From Campanula takesimana (lineage: Eukaryota > Streptophyta > Magnoliopsida > Asterales > Campanulaceae), in NCBI GenBank assembly GCA_026119855.1, contig JAOWBW010000270.1, positions 1,054,001-1,118,000 on the forward strand: a stretch of 64,000 nucleotides of DNA. Reading direction: 5' to 3'. Both the position numbers and the translations under genes were made by a program. Shown here piece by piece: positions 1 to 11,206 of the stretch. The notes beneath the pieces are model-generated. The model ran no database searches. It was not told where the DNA came from and saw only the letters and a list, made by a program, of their open reading frames with translations. The first letter of the stretch is position 1; every line of letters begins with the position of its first letter.

Positions 1-2339
1 CAATTTCGTTGCGATCGATCCTTGAGAAGGATAAGCTCCAAGAGAATGGTACGAACTTTATGGATTGGATCCGTAGCCTAAGAATTGTTCTTAGGTAAGA
101 AGATAAGTTGTACATTCTCGATGGGCCTCTTCCTGCTGAACCAGAACCTACTGCCCCTAGGGCAGAAAGAGACAGTTACAAGAAACATCGTAATGATTCT
201 AGAGATGTAAGCTGTCTCATGCTTGCTACCATGTGCTCAAAACTCCAATTAAGTTTGGAACATTTGGAAGCCTATGAGATAGGCGTGGAGTTAAGAGCCA
301 TGTTTCAAGAGCAAGCTAGGCAAGAGAGGTACAGGACCATTGTTGCATTCACTTCTTGCAAAATGAATGAAGGGCAACAAGTGAGTCCTCACATGCTGAA
401 AATGAAAGGATATGTAGAGCACCTTGAGAAACTTGGCTATCCAACCCCATTGGAGTTAGCCACGGATCTCATTCTTAATTCATTGCCTAAAAGTTATAAT
501 CAGTTTGTGATGAATTATAACATGCATGGAATGGATAAGAATCTCTCCGAGTTGCATGGGATGCTTAAAATTGCGGAGATGAAGATTGTGGAGAAATGTT
601 CTCCCGTGCTCTTGGTTCATGATGGGAAGAAGGCTAGTGCCAAAGGAAAGGGTAAGAAAGTTGTCAAACCCAAGATTAGCAAGGCAAAGGTTGCCAAGGC
701 TTCTGAGGCAAAACCCGATTCACAAAAGGATGCAATCTGTTTCCATTGTCAAGAAATTGGTCATTGGAAACGTAATTGCAAGGCTTTCTTGGAAGAGCAA
801 AAGAAGAAGAAGGGCAGCAAGGCTGCGTCGACTTCAGGTATCTATATGATTGATATTCTCCTTTCTACCATTGATTCTTGGGTATTGGATACCGGATGTG
901 GTTCTCACATTTGTTTAAATGTGCAGGGACTAAAGAATAGGAGACTGCTTAAAGAGGGTGAAGTAGACCTATGCGTGGGGAATGGAGCAAGAGTTGCTAC
1001 ATTAGCCGTAGGGACTTATGAAGTCACTTTACCTTTTGGTTTAATACTTGTTTTGAACAATTGCTATTATGTACCGGATTTAAGTAGAAATATTATTTCA
1101 ATTTCTTGTTTGGATAATGAAGGTTTTAAGTTTCTTATTGAGAATAAGAAATTTTCTATTTATTTAAATGATGTGCTTTATGGTATTGCTAATTCATTTA
1201 ATGGCCTTTATGTCTTGGATGTCAAGAATGAAAATAATGAAAATGTCTATCATATAAATAAGAAATCTAAACCTAATGATGTAAATCATTCTTATTTGTG
1301 GCATTGCCGTCTTGCTCATATTAATGAGAAGCGTATCTCAAAACTCCATGGGGACGGTCTCTTGGGTTCATGTGACCTTGGGTCATATGACACTTGTGAG
1401 TCGTGTCTTCTTGGGAAAATGACTAAGACACCTTTTACCAAGCTAGGTGAAAGGGCAAGCGACTTATTGGGGTTGATACATTCTGATGTATGCGGACCAT
1501 TAAGTAGCAATGCTAGGGGAGGAATTCAATACTTCATAACCTTCACGGATGATTATAGTAGATTTGGGTATGTTTACCTAATGAAACATAAAAGTTAAGC
1601 ATTTGAGATATTTAAAATATTTCAAAATGAAGTAGAAAAACAACTTGGCAAAAGTATTAAGGCACTTCGATCAGATCGAGGTGGAGAATACTTGAGTCAT
1701 GAATTTGATGATCATCTAAAGAATTGTGGAATAGTTTCACAATTGACTCCACCCGGAACACCACAATAGAATGGTGTGTCCGAGAGGAGAAATCGGACTT
1801 TGTTAGACATGGTTCGATCAATGATGAGTCAAGTTGATCTTCCAATATCCTTTTGGGGTTACGCTCTATAAACCGCTGCATTCACACTAAATCGTGTTCC
1901 AACTAAATCGGTTCAAAAGACTCCATATGAGATGTGGAGCGGAATGAAAACTTGTTTATATTTCATGAAGATTTGGGGTTGCGAAGCCTTTGTCAAAAGA
2001 CTTTTTTCTGACAAACTTGCACACAAATCCGACAAATGTATTTTCGTGGGATATCCAAAGGAAATTAGAGGATATTACTTTAATAACCGTGAGGACAACA
2101 AATTTTTTGTTGCCCGAACTGGTGTCTTTCTAGAGAAAGAGTTTCTCTCCAAAGAAATCAGTGGGAGTAAAATAAATCTTGAAGAGATTCGAGACCCAGA
2201 AAATGACATTGAACCAATAGTGGAACAAGAACAAGAACCACAAGGGGTTGTGGAACCTGTTCAAAATACACAAGCAACTCGCAGATCTAGTAGGTTACGA
2301 TCCGAGCCCGAGAGATATGGATTTCTCTTAACGGATTGA
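1..2339 (+). pseudogene. Copia gag-protease-integrase, broken by stop codons (element G)
   Basis: One frame encodes, in order: a UBN2-type gag; a zinc knuckle CFHCQEIGHWKRNC near 740; the aspartic protease motif WVLDTGCGSH near 880; the GAG_pre-integrase motif LWHCRLAH near 1300; and the integrase core. The integrase acidic residues are visible (HSDVCGP, RSDRGGEY and SERRNRT). In-frame stops at 96-98, 1596-1598, 1767-1769 and 1870-1872 break the frame, so it cannot make a full polyprotein. The frame ends at 2339 in the acidic spacer that normally precedes reverse transcriptase. The longest open part is 108-1598, without a convincing ATG. At least two stops look like C-to-T changes of glutamine codons, as expected for old methylated copies. 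Confidence 0.88.
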
Positions 2340-2694
2340 AGAACAAAATAATACACAAATAAAATTCCATATAGTTCATATTGATTGTGAAAACGTGTTT
2401 CACAATTTTGGTCTAGAAACCAAGATCAAGTGTTCTTGATATTCGTTCAAGGTGTGGATACTGCTAGAGGGTGAAGCTCATCATCTTCAAAGTTCATGTT
2501 CTTACTTGTTCATGATTAAAGTTTCAAATTCTCCACCAAGATCAAAGACCAAATTCAAAGTCATCAAGGGTTAGTTTTTCTAGTATTCATATTGCAAGTA
2601 TTTGATTTAATCATATGAATGGATCTATGGGCTTTGGGTTTCATAAAATTTTAAATGCTATTTTCCGCTGCGCATGTTACTTGGAAACCCAACA
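2340..2694 (+). repeat. 3' part of an LTR of element G
   Basis: This non-coding stretch ends in the layout seen at the 3' end of plant copia LTRs: a TTTTCCGCTGCGC block, then GGAAACCCAACA. It directly follows the broken pol frame, so the first part of the 3' LTR and all of reverse transcriptase appear to have been lost in one internal deletion. No second LTR copy lies in the window to confirm the 5' boundary of this fragment. Confidence 0.6.
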
Positions 2695-2695
2695 G

Positions 2696-4722
2696 TCTTG
2701 TGATGAACATAATATATGTTTTGTGAAAGGTCATGATTTTGATCAAAATTCTTTCTCAAGTGATGTTTCTGACAAAGGGAAAGTGTGACAATATTGTCAC
2801 ACTTCTGGACATTTTTAAAAAAATGCGACAAGCTTTCAAAAAAAGAGTCCAGTCCCTCTGTGCTACCTGAAGTGTTACCTAACACTCCAGATAACACTTC
2901 TTATCAGAAAGTCAAAAACACAAAAAAGAAGTCATGGAAACCTAAATCTAAATTGAGATGCGATGTTGTTTACACTGCTCTAAAGACAAATATTAAAGAA
3001 TCATGGTACTTTGATAGTGGATGTTCACGTCACATGACGGGAACAAAGTTGTTTTTGAAAGACTATGAATCTTTTCAAGGAGGTAGTGTAACTTATGGTG
3101 GTGGAAGTAAAAGCAATATAATAGGAAAATGGACACTAAATGTGACTAATTTTCCCGCCCTAAAGAATGTCTTACATGTGGATGGGCTTGTAGCTAATTT
3201 AATTAGTATTAACCAACTTTGTGATGACAACTTAGAGGTGAAATTCAATAAAAATACTTGTGAAGTCTTTGATTGTACTAACAATTGTGTGATGACAGGA
3301 ACTAGATCAAGTGACAATTGTTATTTTGTTAAAGACAAACAGGTGTGCCATTTGGCAAAAATAGATGTTACTACATTGTGGCATCAAAAGTTTGGACATG
3401 CCCATTATCGAAACTTGAAGAACATTTTCAAGTTTGAGGCTGTCAAAGGAGTCCCTAAACTGAATCTTAATAACAAAATGGTTTGTGGAGACTGCCTTAA
3501 AAATGAGCAGACTCGTGTTACCCAGTGTGCTGCCTAACACCAAGAGCAACACTTCGGGACAACACATTGTTTTCAGCTTTTGCACATGGACTTGATGGGT
3601 CCAATCGAGGTAGAAATCATGGGAGGTAAGAGGTATAATTTTGTTATAGTTGATGATTTTTCTAGGTTTTCATGGGTATATTTCCTAAGAGAAAAATATG
3701 AAACTTTAGATAAATTTAAACTCTTGCACTCCAAAATCAAAAACATGTTTTGCTCACCTATTTTTCGTATAAGATCTAATCATGGAAAAGAATTTGCAAA
3801 TGTTTCCTTTTATACTTTTTGTAAGAAAAAGGGGATAAACCATAATTTTTCGGTATCAAAATCACATCAACGGAATGTGGTGGCCGAAAGGAAAAATAGG
3901 ACATTGTTTGATATGGCCCGTGTTATGTTATTCTCAAAACGGATTTCAAAAAGATTTTGGGCAGAAACTTTGAGCACGGCTTGTCACATTTCAAATAAAG
4001 TCTTTCTAAGACCTGGTTTAACAATGACACCCTATGAGATTTTGAATGGGAAGAAACCACATGTACATTACTTCCATGTGTTTGGGTGTGTATGTTTCAT
4101 ATTCAAAGACTGTGATTACTTAGATAAGCTTCACTCTAAGAGTGATAAAGGCATTTTTATTGGATACTCTCAAGACAATCATGCATATCGAGTGTATAAT
4201 TTAAGATTGGAAACTATTCAAGAATCTGTAGATATTGTTTTTAATGATCTGTCAAGTATTGCAGATGAACCAGGTGATTATCCTCCTTTGGTACTGCTGG
4301 AACAACCTCAAAGTGAATTTGACATTTATGTTGGACCAAGTGTCAACATAAGTGTTGGACCAGATTTCAGCACCAGTGTTACCACACCTGAGGCAACACC
4401 AGAGATAACACCAGAAGTATGTCCAGTTGCAGAAAATGAAAATAATGAGGAATCCAATAGAGTAGATGATCCCGTCAGAAGAGTTCCCCCTTTTAAGATT
4501 CAAAAGAATCATCCTATATCCCAAGTGATAGGGAGATTAGACGAAGGGATACAAACTAGAGGTAAGGAACCGGTTAATTATCGAGACATGGTAAACTATT
4601 CATGTTTTCTTTCTAAGCTTGATTCTAAAAATATTTTTTTGAAAGATGAATATTTAATTCAAGTTTTTAACCATAAGAGATTTTCTAACTCGAAGAAGTC
4701 TCTTGTTCCGTGTCTTGTTTAA
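2696..4722 (+). pseudogene. Sirevirus-like gag(C-term)-protease-integrase frame without RT (element A)
   Basis: The segment begins inside gag. It has a degenerate zinc knuckle near 2785 (QYCHTSGHF), the protease motif WYFDSGCSRHMTG near 3005, GAG_pre-integrase LWHQKFGHA near 3375 and an integrase core. The first catalytic Asp is present (HMDLMGP), the second is Asn (RSNHGKEF), and the Glu is present (VAERKNRT) with the usual 35-residue spacing. The main frame is 2785-3537, stops at TAA 3535-3537 where element B has a glutamine codon, and continues in frame to 4722. A frame change and extra stops lie before 2860. No reverse transcriptase or RNase H follows. B ends its frame at the same place, so this end is ancestral, not a local deletion. 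Confidence 0.88.
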
Positions 4723-5876
4723 TCCCCTTGGATCATCTTTGTTGTTGTATAATATTTTATTTTTTATTTAAAAAAATAAAAAAAAAAACTTCAATTTTTT
4801 ATGTTTCTCTGTTTTAAATCTGTCAGTGGGTAGATTTTTCTATCCATTGACGGTGGCACATACTGACCTTTTTGTTATGGTAGGATAGGTAACATCTTTG
4901 ATAAAATTTCCTTTGTACTCAAAAGTGACAAAGTCACTAACTTTTTGATAAAATCAGAGGCATAAAGGCTAAAAAGCTCAGATAATATTTCCTTAGTAGC
5001 TTGGGGCACGGCGTTCGCTGCGACGATGCACTCTTGCCAAAGGGAGATGTTATCTTGCGATTTGTACTAAGTATTAGGAACATGGAGCTCGCAGCTACAG
5101 TGTATCCTACTTGAAAGGTACAAATCACCTAAGCATATTTACACTTTATAAAGACCCGAGGCACGGAGCTCGCTCTACGATGCTTCCTTGTAGATAAAAA
5201 AAAATGTTAATATGTTTAAAAAATGCTTAAATTAAAGAACAAGCTTGTTATGTTTGATATACCTGAAAATGAAGAAAAAGCTTGTTAAGCCTCAATTGCT
5301 TATTAAAGAAGCATATCTCTGCCTCAAGTGTTTTAAAAATGAGGCTTGTCTTAAAATATCTTGTTTTAAATTTATCAAGGGATGTTTATCAAGAATGATA
5401 TCTTAAGTGTTACCATCGTTGCCATTAACACATTAGTGTGTGCTACATTAGTTTTTTATTCTTTTATTTTCGAATTTGTTTATTAAGTTTTCAAAGTTTG
5501 AAAGTCTTTTTATTTTAAGAAAAAAAGTTTACAATTTTGAAAAAGTTTTAAACAAATCTTTTATTTATGGTCAAATATAGTTTTAACAATTTCACTAAAA
5601 TTTAGGAATCTATCTTCATATTTTTGAGAGATCGTTACCTCTTTAATTTTACCGTCCCATCTTTTACTATTTTTTCTTTTTTTTTATTTATTAAAAAAAA
5701 AATCGGATGTGTAGGGAGTTGGTTTTGTGTGTGCAAGTAAATAGGAGGAGTTTGATTAGGATAGTTTAAAATGTGAGTAAAAATAGGGGTCTTAGTTCAT
5801 CTAGATGATATGAGTTAAGTTTAAATTAATTTCTTCTCCTATTCACATTCCCTAACCTCCTAAATATCTATCCCTA
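4723..5876 (+). other. Conserved non-coding block of A (no gene)
   Basis: This AT-rich stretch lies where reverse transcriptase and RNase H would be in a complete copia element. Its first part matches the corresponding part of B (about 19370-20163, minus strand). The matching part includes three spaced copies of a GC-richer motif near 4998-5028, 5078-5107 and 5157-5182 (pattern GGCACGGAGCTCGC...GATGC, diverged). The shared order in two independent insertions suggests an inherited element sequence. I see no coding frame of note in it. Confidence 0.7.
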
Positions 5877-6654
5877 CTAGTGGGTAACCCGTGCCATGCA
5901 CGGGTAACTAATTATTAATTTTATTATATTTTGTTCGTTTATATTTTTATTTAATAATATTAGTTAATTATCAATCATAATAATAGAGTATATAATTTTA
6001 ATTATAATAGTTAACTATTAATAGTTAAATATAATTATTAAATAAATAGTTAATTATTGATAGTTAGATATAATAGTTAATTTATATAATAACTATTATA
6101 ATAAATAGTAATTATAATAATAATAGTTACTATAATAAGTAACTATTACTTATAATAGTAATAGTTACTATAATAGTTAACAATAATTGTAACTATTACT
6201 TATAATAGTAATAGTTAACTATAATCGTTACTATAATAGTTAACAATAATAGTAACTATTACTTATAATAGTAATAGTTAACTATAATAGTTAACAATAA
6301 TAGTAACTATTACTTATAATAGTAACTAGTTAACATAATAGTTACTATAATAGTTAACTATAATAGTTACTAGTTACTATTACTATTACTATTATAAGTA
6401 ATAGTTACTTATTATAGTAACTATTACTATTATATGTATTATTTATTATAATAGTTAACTATAATAGATACCTCATTTAGTAACTAATATTATTAGCTAA
6501 TACTATTAGCTAATAGAAAAAAAATGAAAAGTCACTTATTTATTAGGGTAGATTTGATGTGGCATCACCAAATTCATCATTCCTCCATGACTTGTACATA
6601 TGGCAACACCACATCCCTCTTCACCAACTTTAATATATATATATATATATAAGA
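5877..6654 (-). mobile_element. Element L: short non-autonomous Helitron
   Basis: Read on the minus strand, the 3' end has a perfect 8-bp hairpin (ACCCGTGC, loop ATG, GCACGGGT). Ten bases further it ends in CTAG at 5880-5877, followed by T. The 5' end begins TCTTATATATAT at 6654 and is preceded by A. TC at the start, a hairpin and CTRR at the end, and insertion between A and T with no duplication are the Helitron hallmarks. The 778-bp element is mostly AT-rich repeats of TAATAGTTA-like words and has no Rep/helicase frame. Element B has no Helitron at the matching place. Confidence 0.85.
6120..6470. repeat. Low-complexity array of TAATAGTTA-like words
   Basis: Dense direct and inverted copies of AATAGTTA and TAACTATT fill the Helitron interior. 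The array can form many small hairpins and is likely prone to slippage. It has no coding potential. Confidence 0.85.
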
Positions 6655-7411
6655 TTTACTCTCTCTTTCTCTCTCAAACGCACCTATATACTCCCTCCTC
6701 TTCATCGTTTTTTCTCTATCTCAGCAACCTTCCCCAAATCAAAAACCCTTCTAATTTTTTTTTAATCCTTTTCTACCTTTCAAAATTCAACAATAGCTTC
6801 ACCTTCCCAAAACCCTAACCAATCCGCACCTCAAGAGGAGTCACCGGGTGTTGACTCGGGTGTTACTTCACCTATGTACATATCTCCCATGGTTTCCAAT
6901 CTCTCCATTTATGGCCATGTCCATTGATGATCCTTCCATGGTTGCTACTTCAGTCCAACCTGCCCCAACCGTGACTGCCTCTCAACCACCTGTTACCGCC
7001 ACCAAGAAACCCAAAAGAAAAGCCCCTTATTCCTCCAAATCGGCTGCTTAACCCTCCAAGAAGACATCATCGGCTTCATTAATTTGATTTCTTCCCAACC
7101 TGGGGGAGATGGTGGTGCTGGTACTAGTGCTGCTACTGATGCTGTTGGTGATGCTGGTACAGATGCTGATACTAGTGATGAGCCAGATGATGGAGAATAA
7201 CCTTGTTTAAAGGTTGATGTTGCCACTATACTTGGGCAATGGCTTTTATGGTACTTTTGAATGGTTTCAAAAACAATTTTCGTTTGTGGTGGTTTGGTTT
7301 TTAAAACAATTCGTATTTTAGTTCTTAATTTAGAACTTTAATACTTTGGTGGTTATGCTTTGGTTTATGACTTGTGGTTTTGTGGATTTTAAAACTTTGA
7401 TTTACTTTTAG
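6655..7411 (+). pseudogene. Remnant of an extra 3' reading frame of A
   Basis: A proline/serine/threonine-rich frame runs through about 6780-7199. It has a basic patch (TATKKPKRKAPY near 6985) and a glycine/alanine/aspartate-rich tail ending DTSDEPDDGE before a stop at 7197-7199. A stop after SKSAA near 7048 and a frame change interrupt it. The matching part of B (18370-18790) is also basic and serine-rich. The extra frame of element C likewise starts with a Pro-rich, Lys-rich segment. I infer a cut-down relic of the Sirevirus envelope-like frame. No function can be assigned. Confidence 0.5.
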
Positions 7412-7419
7412 TTTTAAAC

Positions 7420-8180
7420 TAGGGCTGTTCAAAAAAAAATTGGAACCGGACCAAGAGAACCGGACCGAACCAAAAAACCGGACCGAATTAGTAGTAATGG
7501 TCTGGTTCTGGTTCCAAATTTCTATAGAACCGGTTAATTGGTCCGGTCCCGGTTTTGAAAAATATATACACGGTTCTGGACCGGATCTGACCAATCATAA
7601 TCATATGTATATGTATGTGTATTACACACATATATTATTATTATATATTATACTCCCTCCATACCAAAATGATCTTCTCATTTGCCATGCACTCATGTTA
7701 TCATTCTGATTATGCATTAGTATTTGGAGTCATACACTCTTTTGTTTTGTGCATGCAACTATTTTCCCTCTTTAGCTTGATTTTGAAACTGGAAAGCCAC
7801 AATCACTGTGGCATGGCATATTCTCTATTTTTCCTTTTAGCTTGATGTTATGCTTTGTAACAAAAAAGATCAAAGTTAGTTATTCTGTTGTTGTGGTTTG
7901 AAGTTTGAACTTTAAATTTTTGTGACCATTATAGTTTATTTTTTTGCTGGAAAAACTAATGATGTTTTAACTGTAGTATGTTTGCTGTTATTAAAAAAAT
8001 CTATACTGTGTAATAGTTAGAACCGGACCGGAACCGGACCAATGAAACTGGACCAACAGAACCGGTTCTATAATGTACTGGTCTGGTCCTGGTTCTATTT
8101 TTATACGGAACCGAATAATTGGTTCGGTCCTGGTTTCGTGAAATTTTGATAAAAACCGGACCGGACCGTGAACACCCATA
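7420..8180. mobile_element. hAT-type non-autonomous element in A
   Basis: The 761-bp unit starts TAGGGCTGTTCA and ends TGAACACCCATA, an imperfect terminal inverted repeat. It is flanked by an exact 8-bp duplication, TTTTAAAC (7412-7419 and 8181-8188). Both subterminal regions are full of direct and inverted copies of AACCGGACCG and GGTCCGGTTC, so the two ends can pair over a long distance. There is no transposase frame. Eight-base duplications and GGGTGTTCA-like ends fit the hAT superfamily. Element B lacks the insertion at the matching place. Confidence 0.85.
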
Positions 8181-8188
8181 TTTTAAAC

Positions 8189-8380
8189 TACTAATTGTTT
8201 TAAACATGGTTCAGTTTTACAATTAGTATATTAAGTAAATCTTTGTTGTTTCGGTTAACTCCATGATTAAGGGGGAGTTAATCTTTAGTGAAATGCTCTG
8301 TTATACTGTATATGGCTAACATATGTTATAGGTACCATCACTTAGGAGGTTGGAAAGAAATGCACAAACTAAGGGGGGAT
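8189..8380 (+). promoter_or_regulatory. Multiple polypurine tracts before the 3' LTR of A
   Basis: A purine run AAGGGGGGAT at 8371-8380 abuts the 3' LTR, and another (TTAAGGGGGAGTTAATC) lies near 8267-8283. B has matching tracts at the same relative places. Repeated polypurine tracts upstream of the 3' LTR are described for Sireviruses. They would prime plus-strand DNA synthesis. Confidence 0.7.
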
Positions 8381-8463
8381 TGTTAGTGTAAACAGAGGTG
8401 TTACCTCAGATGTTATCGCTGGCAGTCATGTGCTACCCGGCGAAATATGTGTTATAGTTTTAC

Positions 8464-9519
8464 GGCCAAATTACATTTTACCCCCCAAAGTATCCACCGA
8501 TTCCCACTTTACACCCCCGTTTGAAAAGTCGGTCTCTTTGATACCTAAGTTTCCAATTTTTCCCACTTTGCACCCTCCGTCAAATGGCTGTTAAGAAAAC
8601 TAACAGACAATGTCATGTGCATGTCACATGATGGGCATTTTAGTTTTTTGACTTGAGAAAAAGAGGGCTTAAATGTCTTTTATGTATTGTCTTCTTCATA
8701 CTAGAGGTACCACTAGCACCACCATGCCCACCACCAGCACCACCACAGTAACACCAGCACCACCCACCATTGCCAATCTTCAAAATCAAAACTAAGTGCA
8801 AATGGTTTTCTAAAGCATGAACAAACCTAGAGAGGAACAAACCCAGATCAAACTTAGAGATTGGAACCTATAATCGAAATCAAAATCGAAATCCAAAACA
8901 AAGTGGAACAAACCCAAATCTGGGTTTCTAAACCTAAATCAAAAATCGAAACCAAAATCAAAAATCAAAGATCGAAACTTAAATCAAACCCAAATCAAAA
9001 TCAGAATTGAAATAAAAAATCAGAGATCGAAATAAAATCAAAATCAAAATAACAATGAACCAAACCCAGATCTGGGTTTCCAAATCAAAGCCTAATCAAA
9101 AATCGTAACGAAAATCAAACATTAAAGATTACTATAATGACAATGAAGAATAGAGAAGGTCGGTCGGAGGTGTTGGTCTTGGTCGGAGACGGGAATGGGG
9201 GTGGTTTACGCGATTTGACGAAGAATGCGTACAATACGTTACGGAGTATTTGTTTTTTTCCTTTTTTTTTTAATCTCTCCCAGCCAAACGCCACCGTTTC
9301 ACGTTATGTTTCAAAGAAAAATAACCCAAACCAAAAGGACGAAAATACCCCTCACGTGAGACGGCACGTGCTATTTAATGTCAGATTTCTAACGTCAGTT
9401 TGCGCTGGGGGGTAAAGTGGGAAAAATTGGAAACTTAGGTACCAAAGAGACCGACTTTTCAAATGGGGGTGCAAAGTGGGAATCGGTGGATACTTTGGGG
9501 GGTAAAATGTAATTTGGCC
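8464..9519. mobile_element. Element K: Mutator-like MITE with long inverted repeats
   Basis: The ends are long inverted repeats, well over 100 bp, starting GGCCAAATTACATTTTACCC on both strands. They are flanked by the exact 9-bp duplication TAGTTTTAC (8455-8463 and 9520-9528). Nine-base duplications with long inverted repeats identify the Mutator superfamily. The interior is low-complexity (AAATCAAAATCGAAA-like words and CACCAC runs) without a transposase frame, so the element is non-autonomous. Confidence 0.9.
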
Positions 9520-9974
9520 TAGTTTTACATTTCTTTCCATAATAATTTTTATACTAATGTTCTAATATTATTGTCTAGATGGCTGTATTTTTTGTCCATA
9601 CTTCAGGTTATAATAAGGTGGATTTAGGAGCTAAATACATGGAGAAGAAATTAAAAGAGAATTATGCATAAATCCTGAAAATTAGAGAAGTTACAAACAT
9701 ATTTAACATGTGTTAAATATGGAAAAACGTGGGAAGGCTCATTCAAAGGATTTGTTGCTGATCAAAGAAGAGAGTACAAGTATGGAGAACCATGGAGTAC
9801 AAGTGGGTGAAACTTAGACTTGGGCACAAAGAAATCGGTTGAGAAAATCATGGAAAGTGGACCAAGTCTTTGCACAATTTGTGGAGAACAAACCCACTCA
9901 CTCTCCCCACTCTCTCACAACGTGGAAGGCAGCCCCAAGGTTGTTTCTTTGTGTAGCCATCAAGTATTGAAGGC

Positions 9975-9983
9975 TATAAATAG
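9975..9983 (+). promoter_or_regulatory. TATA box in the 3' LTR of A
   Basis: TATAAATAG sits at the place that matches the TATA box of the B LTRs. It would mark the U3/R region. In a 3' LTR it could drive read-out into the downstream sequence. Confidence 0.6.
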
Positions 9984-10435
9984 TGCTAGGATGAACACTT
10001 TGTAATCAAGCCAAATTTTGCACACATCCAAAGCATAAAGAGCAAAGTACTTCTTGGCTCGTTAGGTCCTCTCTCCCATACAATCTTTTAATACTCAAAT
10101 ACTTCTCAAATACTTCGGGTTTGAGTGTGTTTTGGATAGGATAGGATCATCGTACTTTGTTTGTGTTTTTGGTTCCATAGATCATATATTGTATTAGCTA
10201 TAGGGAACCTTTTGACTTTGTAATTGGTACTCATATTGATTATAAAGTTTTCGCCATCTAGGCATCTCAAGTTATATTTATATAACTTGAGAAAAATAAT
10301 TCTTGTGCTATTTTTATTCCGCTGCAAAACTCTTTTATACTCGGGTGTGTGTATTCTGTATGTGTGTGTTATCTAGGGTGTTACCTAACACTTGAGGTAA
10401 CATTTGTTCTCAGTAGCCTTTGACAAACAATTTCA

Positions 10436-10755
10436 GATTCCTTCTCTTTGAGAGAATCCTTTGGCAATAAGTCTTGCCTTATGTCTCTCGATGTTGCCTT
10501 GAGAGTCTTTCTTTGTTTTAAAGACCCATTTATATCCAATGTCTTTTACACCACTAGGCAACTCGAAAATATTCCAGACTTTGTTAGATGCCATAGAATC
10601 CATCTCATCTTTCATGGCATTGTACAATAAGTTTGAATCTGTAGAACTCATGGCTTGTGAAAATGTTTTGGGATCATTTTCAGCTCCTACATTGTAGTCA
10701 CATTCTTGTAGATATGCAACATAGTCACTAGGAAGTGCTGACCTCCTTATCCTAT
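10436..10755 (-). pseudogene. Copia reverse transcriptase start, left fragment of element E
   Basis: On the minus strand the frame reads from the inter-domain spacer (RIRRSALPSDYVAYLQE) into the start of RVT_2. That start contains NAMKDEMDSM, NKVWNIFELP, YKWVFKTKK and KARLIAKGFSQREGI. It joins exactly to the frame at 47033 and beyond once D and one CCTAT copy are removed, which gives LRRSNR followed by IRRSALP. The fragment stops at 10436 where element A is inserted. The rest of reverse transcriptase and the 3' LTR of E should lie left of A, outside the window. Confidence 0.9.
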
Positions 10756-11089
10756 TGTGAGAGCCCGCGCTCGAAGCCGAACAACGAAATGATCGCCCGC
10801 GAAGGCGATTCGGGTCGTGCCTCGTGCTAATGCGCTTTCGGAAATGCACTCGGTTCCCTCATAATGGTTATCCTCTCGATGGAATCAAAATAGTCAAGAG
10901 TCGCCACCTCATTTTATTTTAGGAAAAACGAAGATAAAACCTTTTGTTTAGAGAAAGTGGGTTCGGGGGCTAATTTACGAGAAAGAGAAGGGGTTAGGCA
11001 CTCTCCTCACCCGTGATGGTCTCTAGTATGCATGCCACTTAGATTCATTTTAATGCCTTGTTTTCTATGCCCTAACAAAATGGTGATTA

Positions 11090-11090
<1 letters not shown>

Positions 11091-11156
<66 letters not shown>
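11091..11156. repeat. (TA)n microsatellite in the left LTR of D
   Basis: A run of TA dinucleotides with one GT change lies at the same LTR position as a longer TA run in the right copy. It is therefore part of the LTR, with length drift between copies. Confidence 0.95.
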
Positions 11157-11157
<1 letters not shown>

Positions 11158-11206
11158 GAGTCTTCCTAATCTAGGAATTTCTGTTTTAAAGTCACAAATG
11201 AGAGTT

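Larger units (their letters stand above)
1..2694 (+). mobile_element. Element G: defective Ty1/copia retrotransposon, inserted in element A
   Basis: The gag, protease and integrase of a copia element run in from the left edge and end in the 3' part of an LTR whose last bases are CCCAACA at 2694. Sequence to the right is the middle of the gag of element A (compare element B), so G appears to be inserted into A. If so, the duplicated target is GTCTT (2695-2699), and A's 5' part and G's 5' LTR lie left of the window. Reverse transcriptase and RNase H are missing: the frame passes from the end of integrase into LTR-like sequence near 2340. The placement in A is inference; the protein domains are read directly. 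Confidence 0.8.
2695..10435 (+). mobile_element. Element A: non-autonomous Sirevirus-like copia (same family as B), inserted in E
   Basis: A is the plus-strand relative of element B. It shares gag-protease-integrase, the same 3' end of that frame, a long non-coding block, a short basic extra frame, several polypurine tracts and an LTR of the same design. The 5' part, including the 5' LTR, lies left of the window beyond element G. The 3' LTR ends in CA at 10435, and the following GATTC (10436-10440) is the expected target duplication in element E. Three other elements are inserted in A: a Helitron, a hAT-type element and a Mutator-like element. Without them A would be close in length to the matching part of B. 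Confidence 0.85.
8381..10435 (+). repeat. 3' LTR of element A, split by a Mutator-like element
   Basis: The LTR begins TGTTAGTGTAAACAG directly after a polypurine tract and ends CA at 10435. Without the insertion at 8464-9519 (and its duplicated 9 bp) it is about 990 bp, close to the 962-966 bp LTRs of B. It aligns with them in start, TATA box, the TTGAGAAAAATAATTCTTG block and the end. No 5' partner is in the window, so identity between A's two LTRs cannot be judged. Confidence 0.85.
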
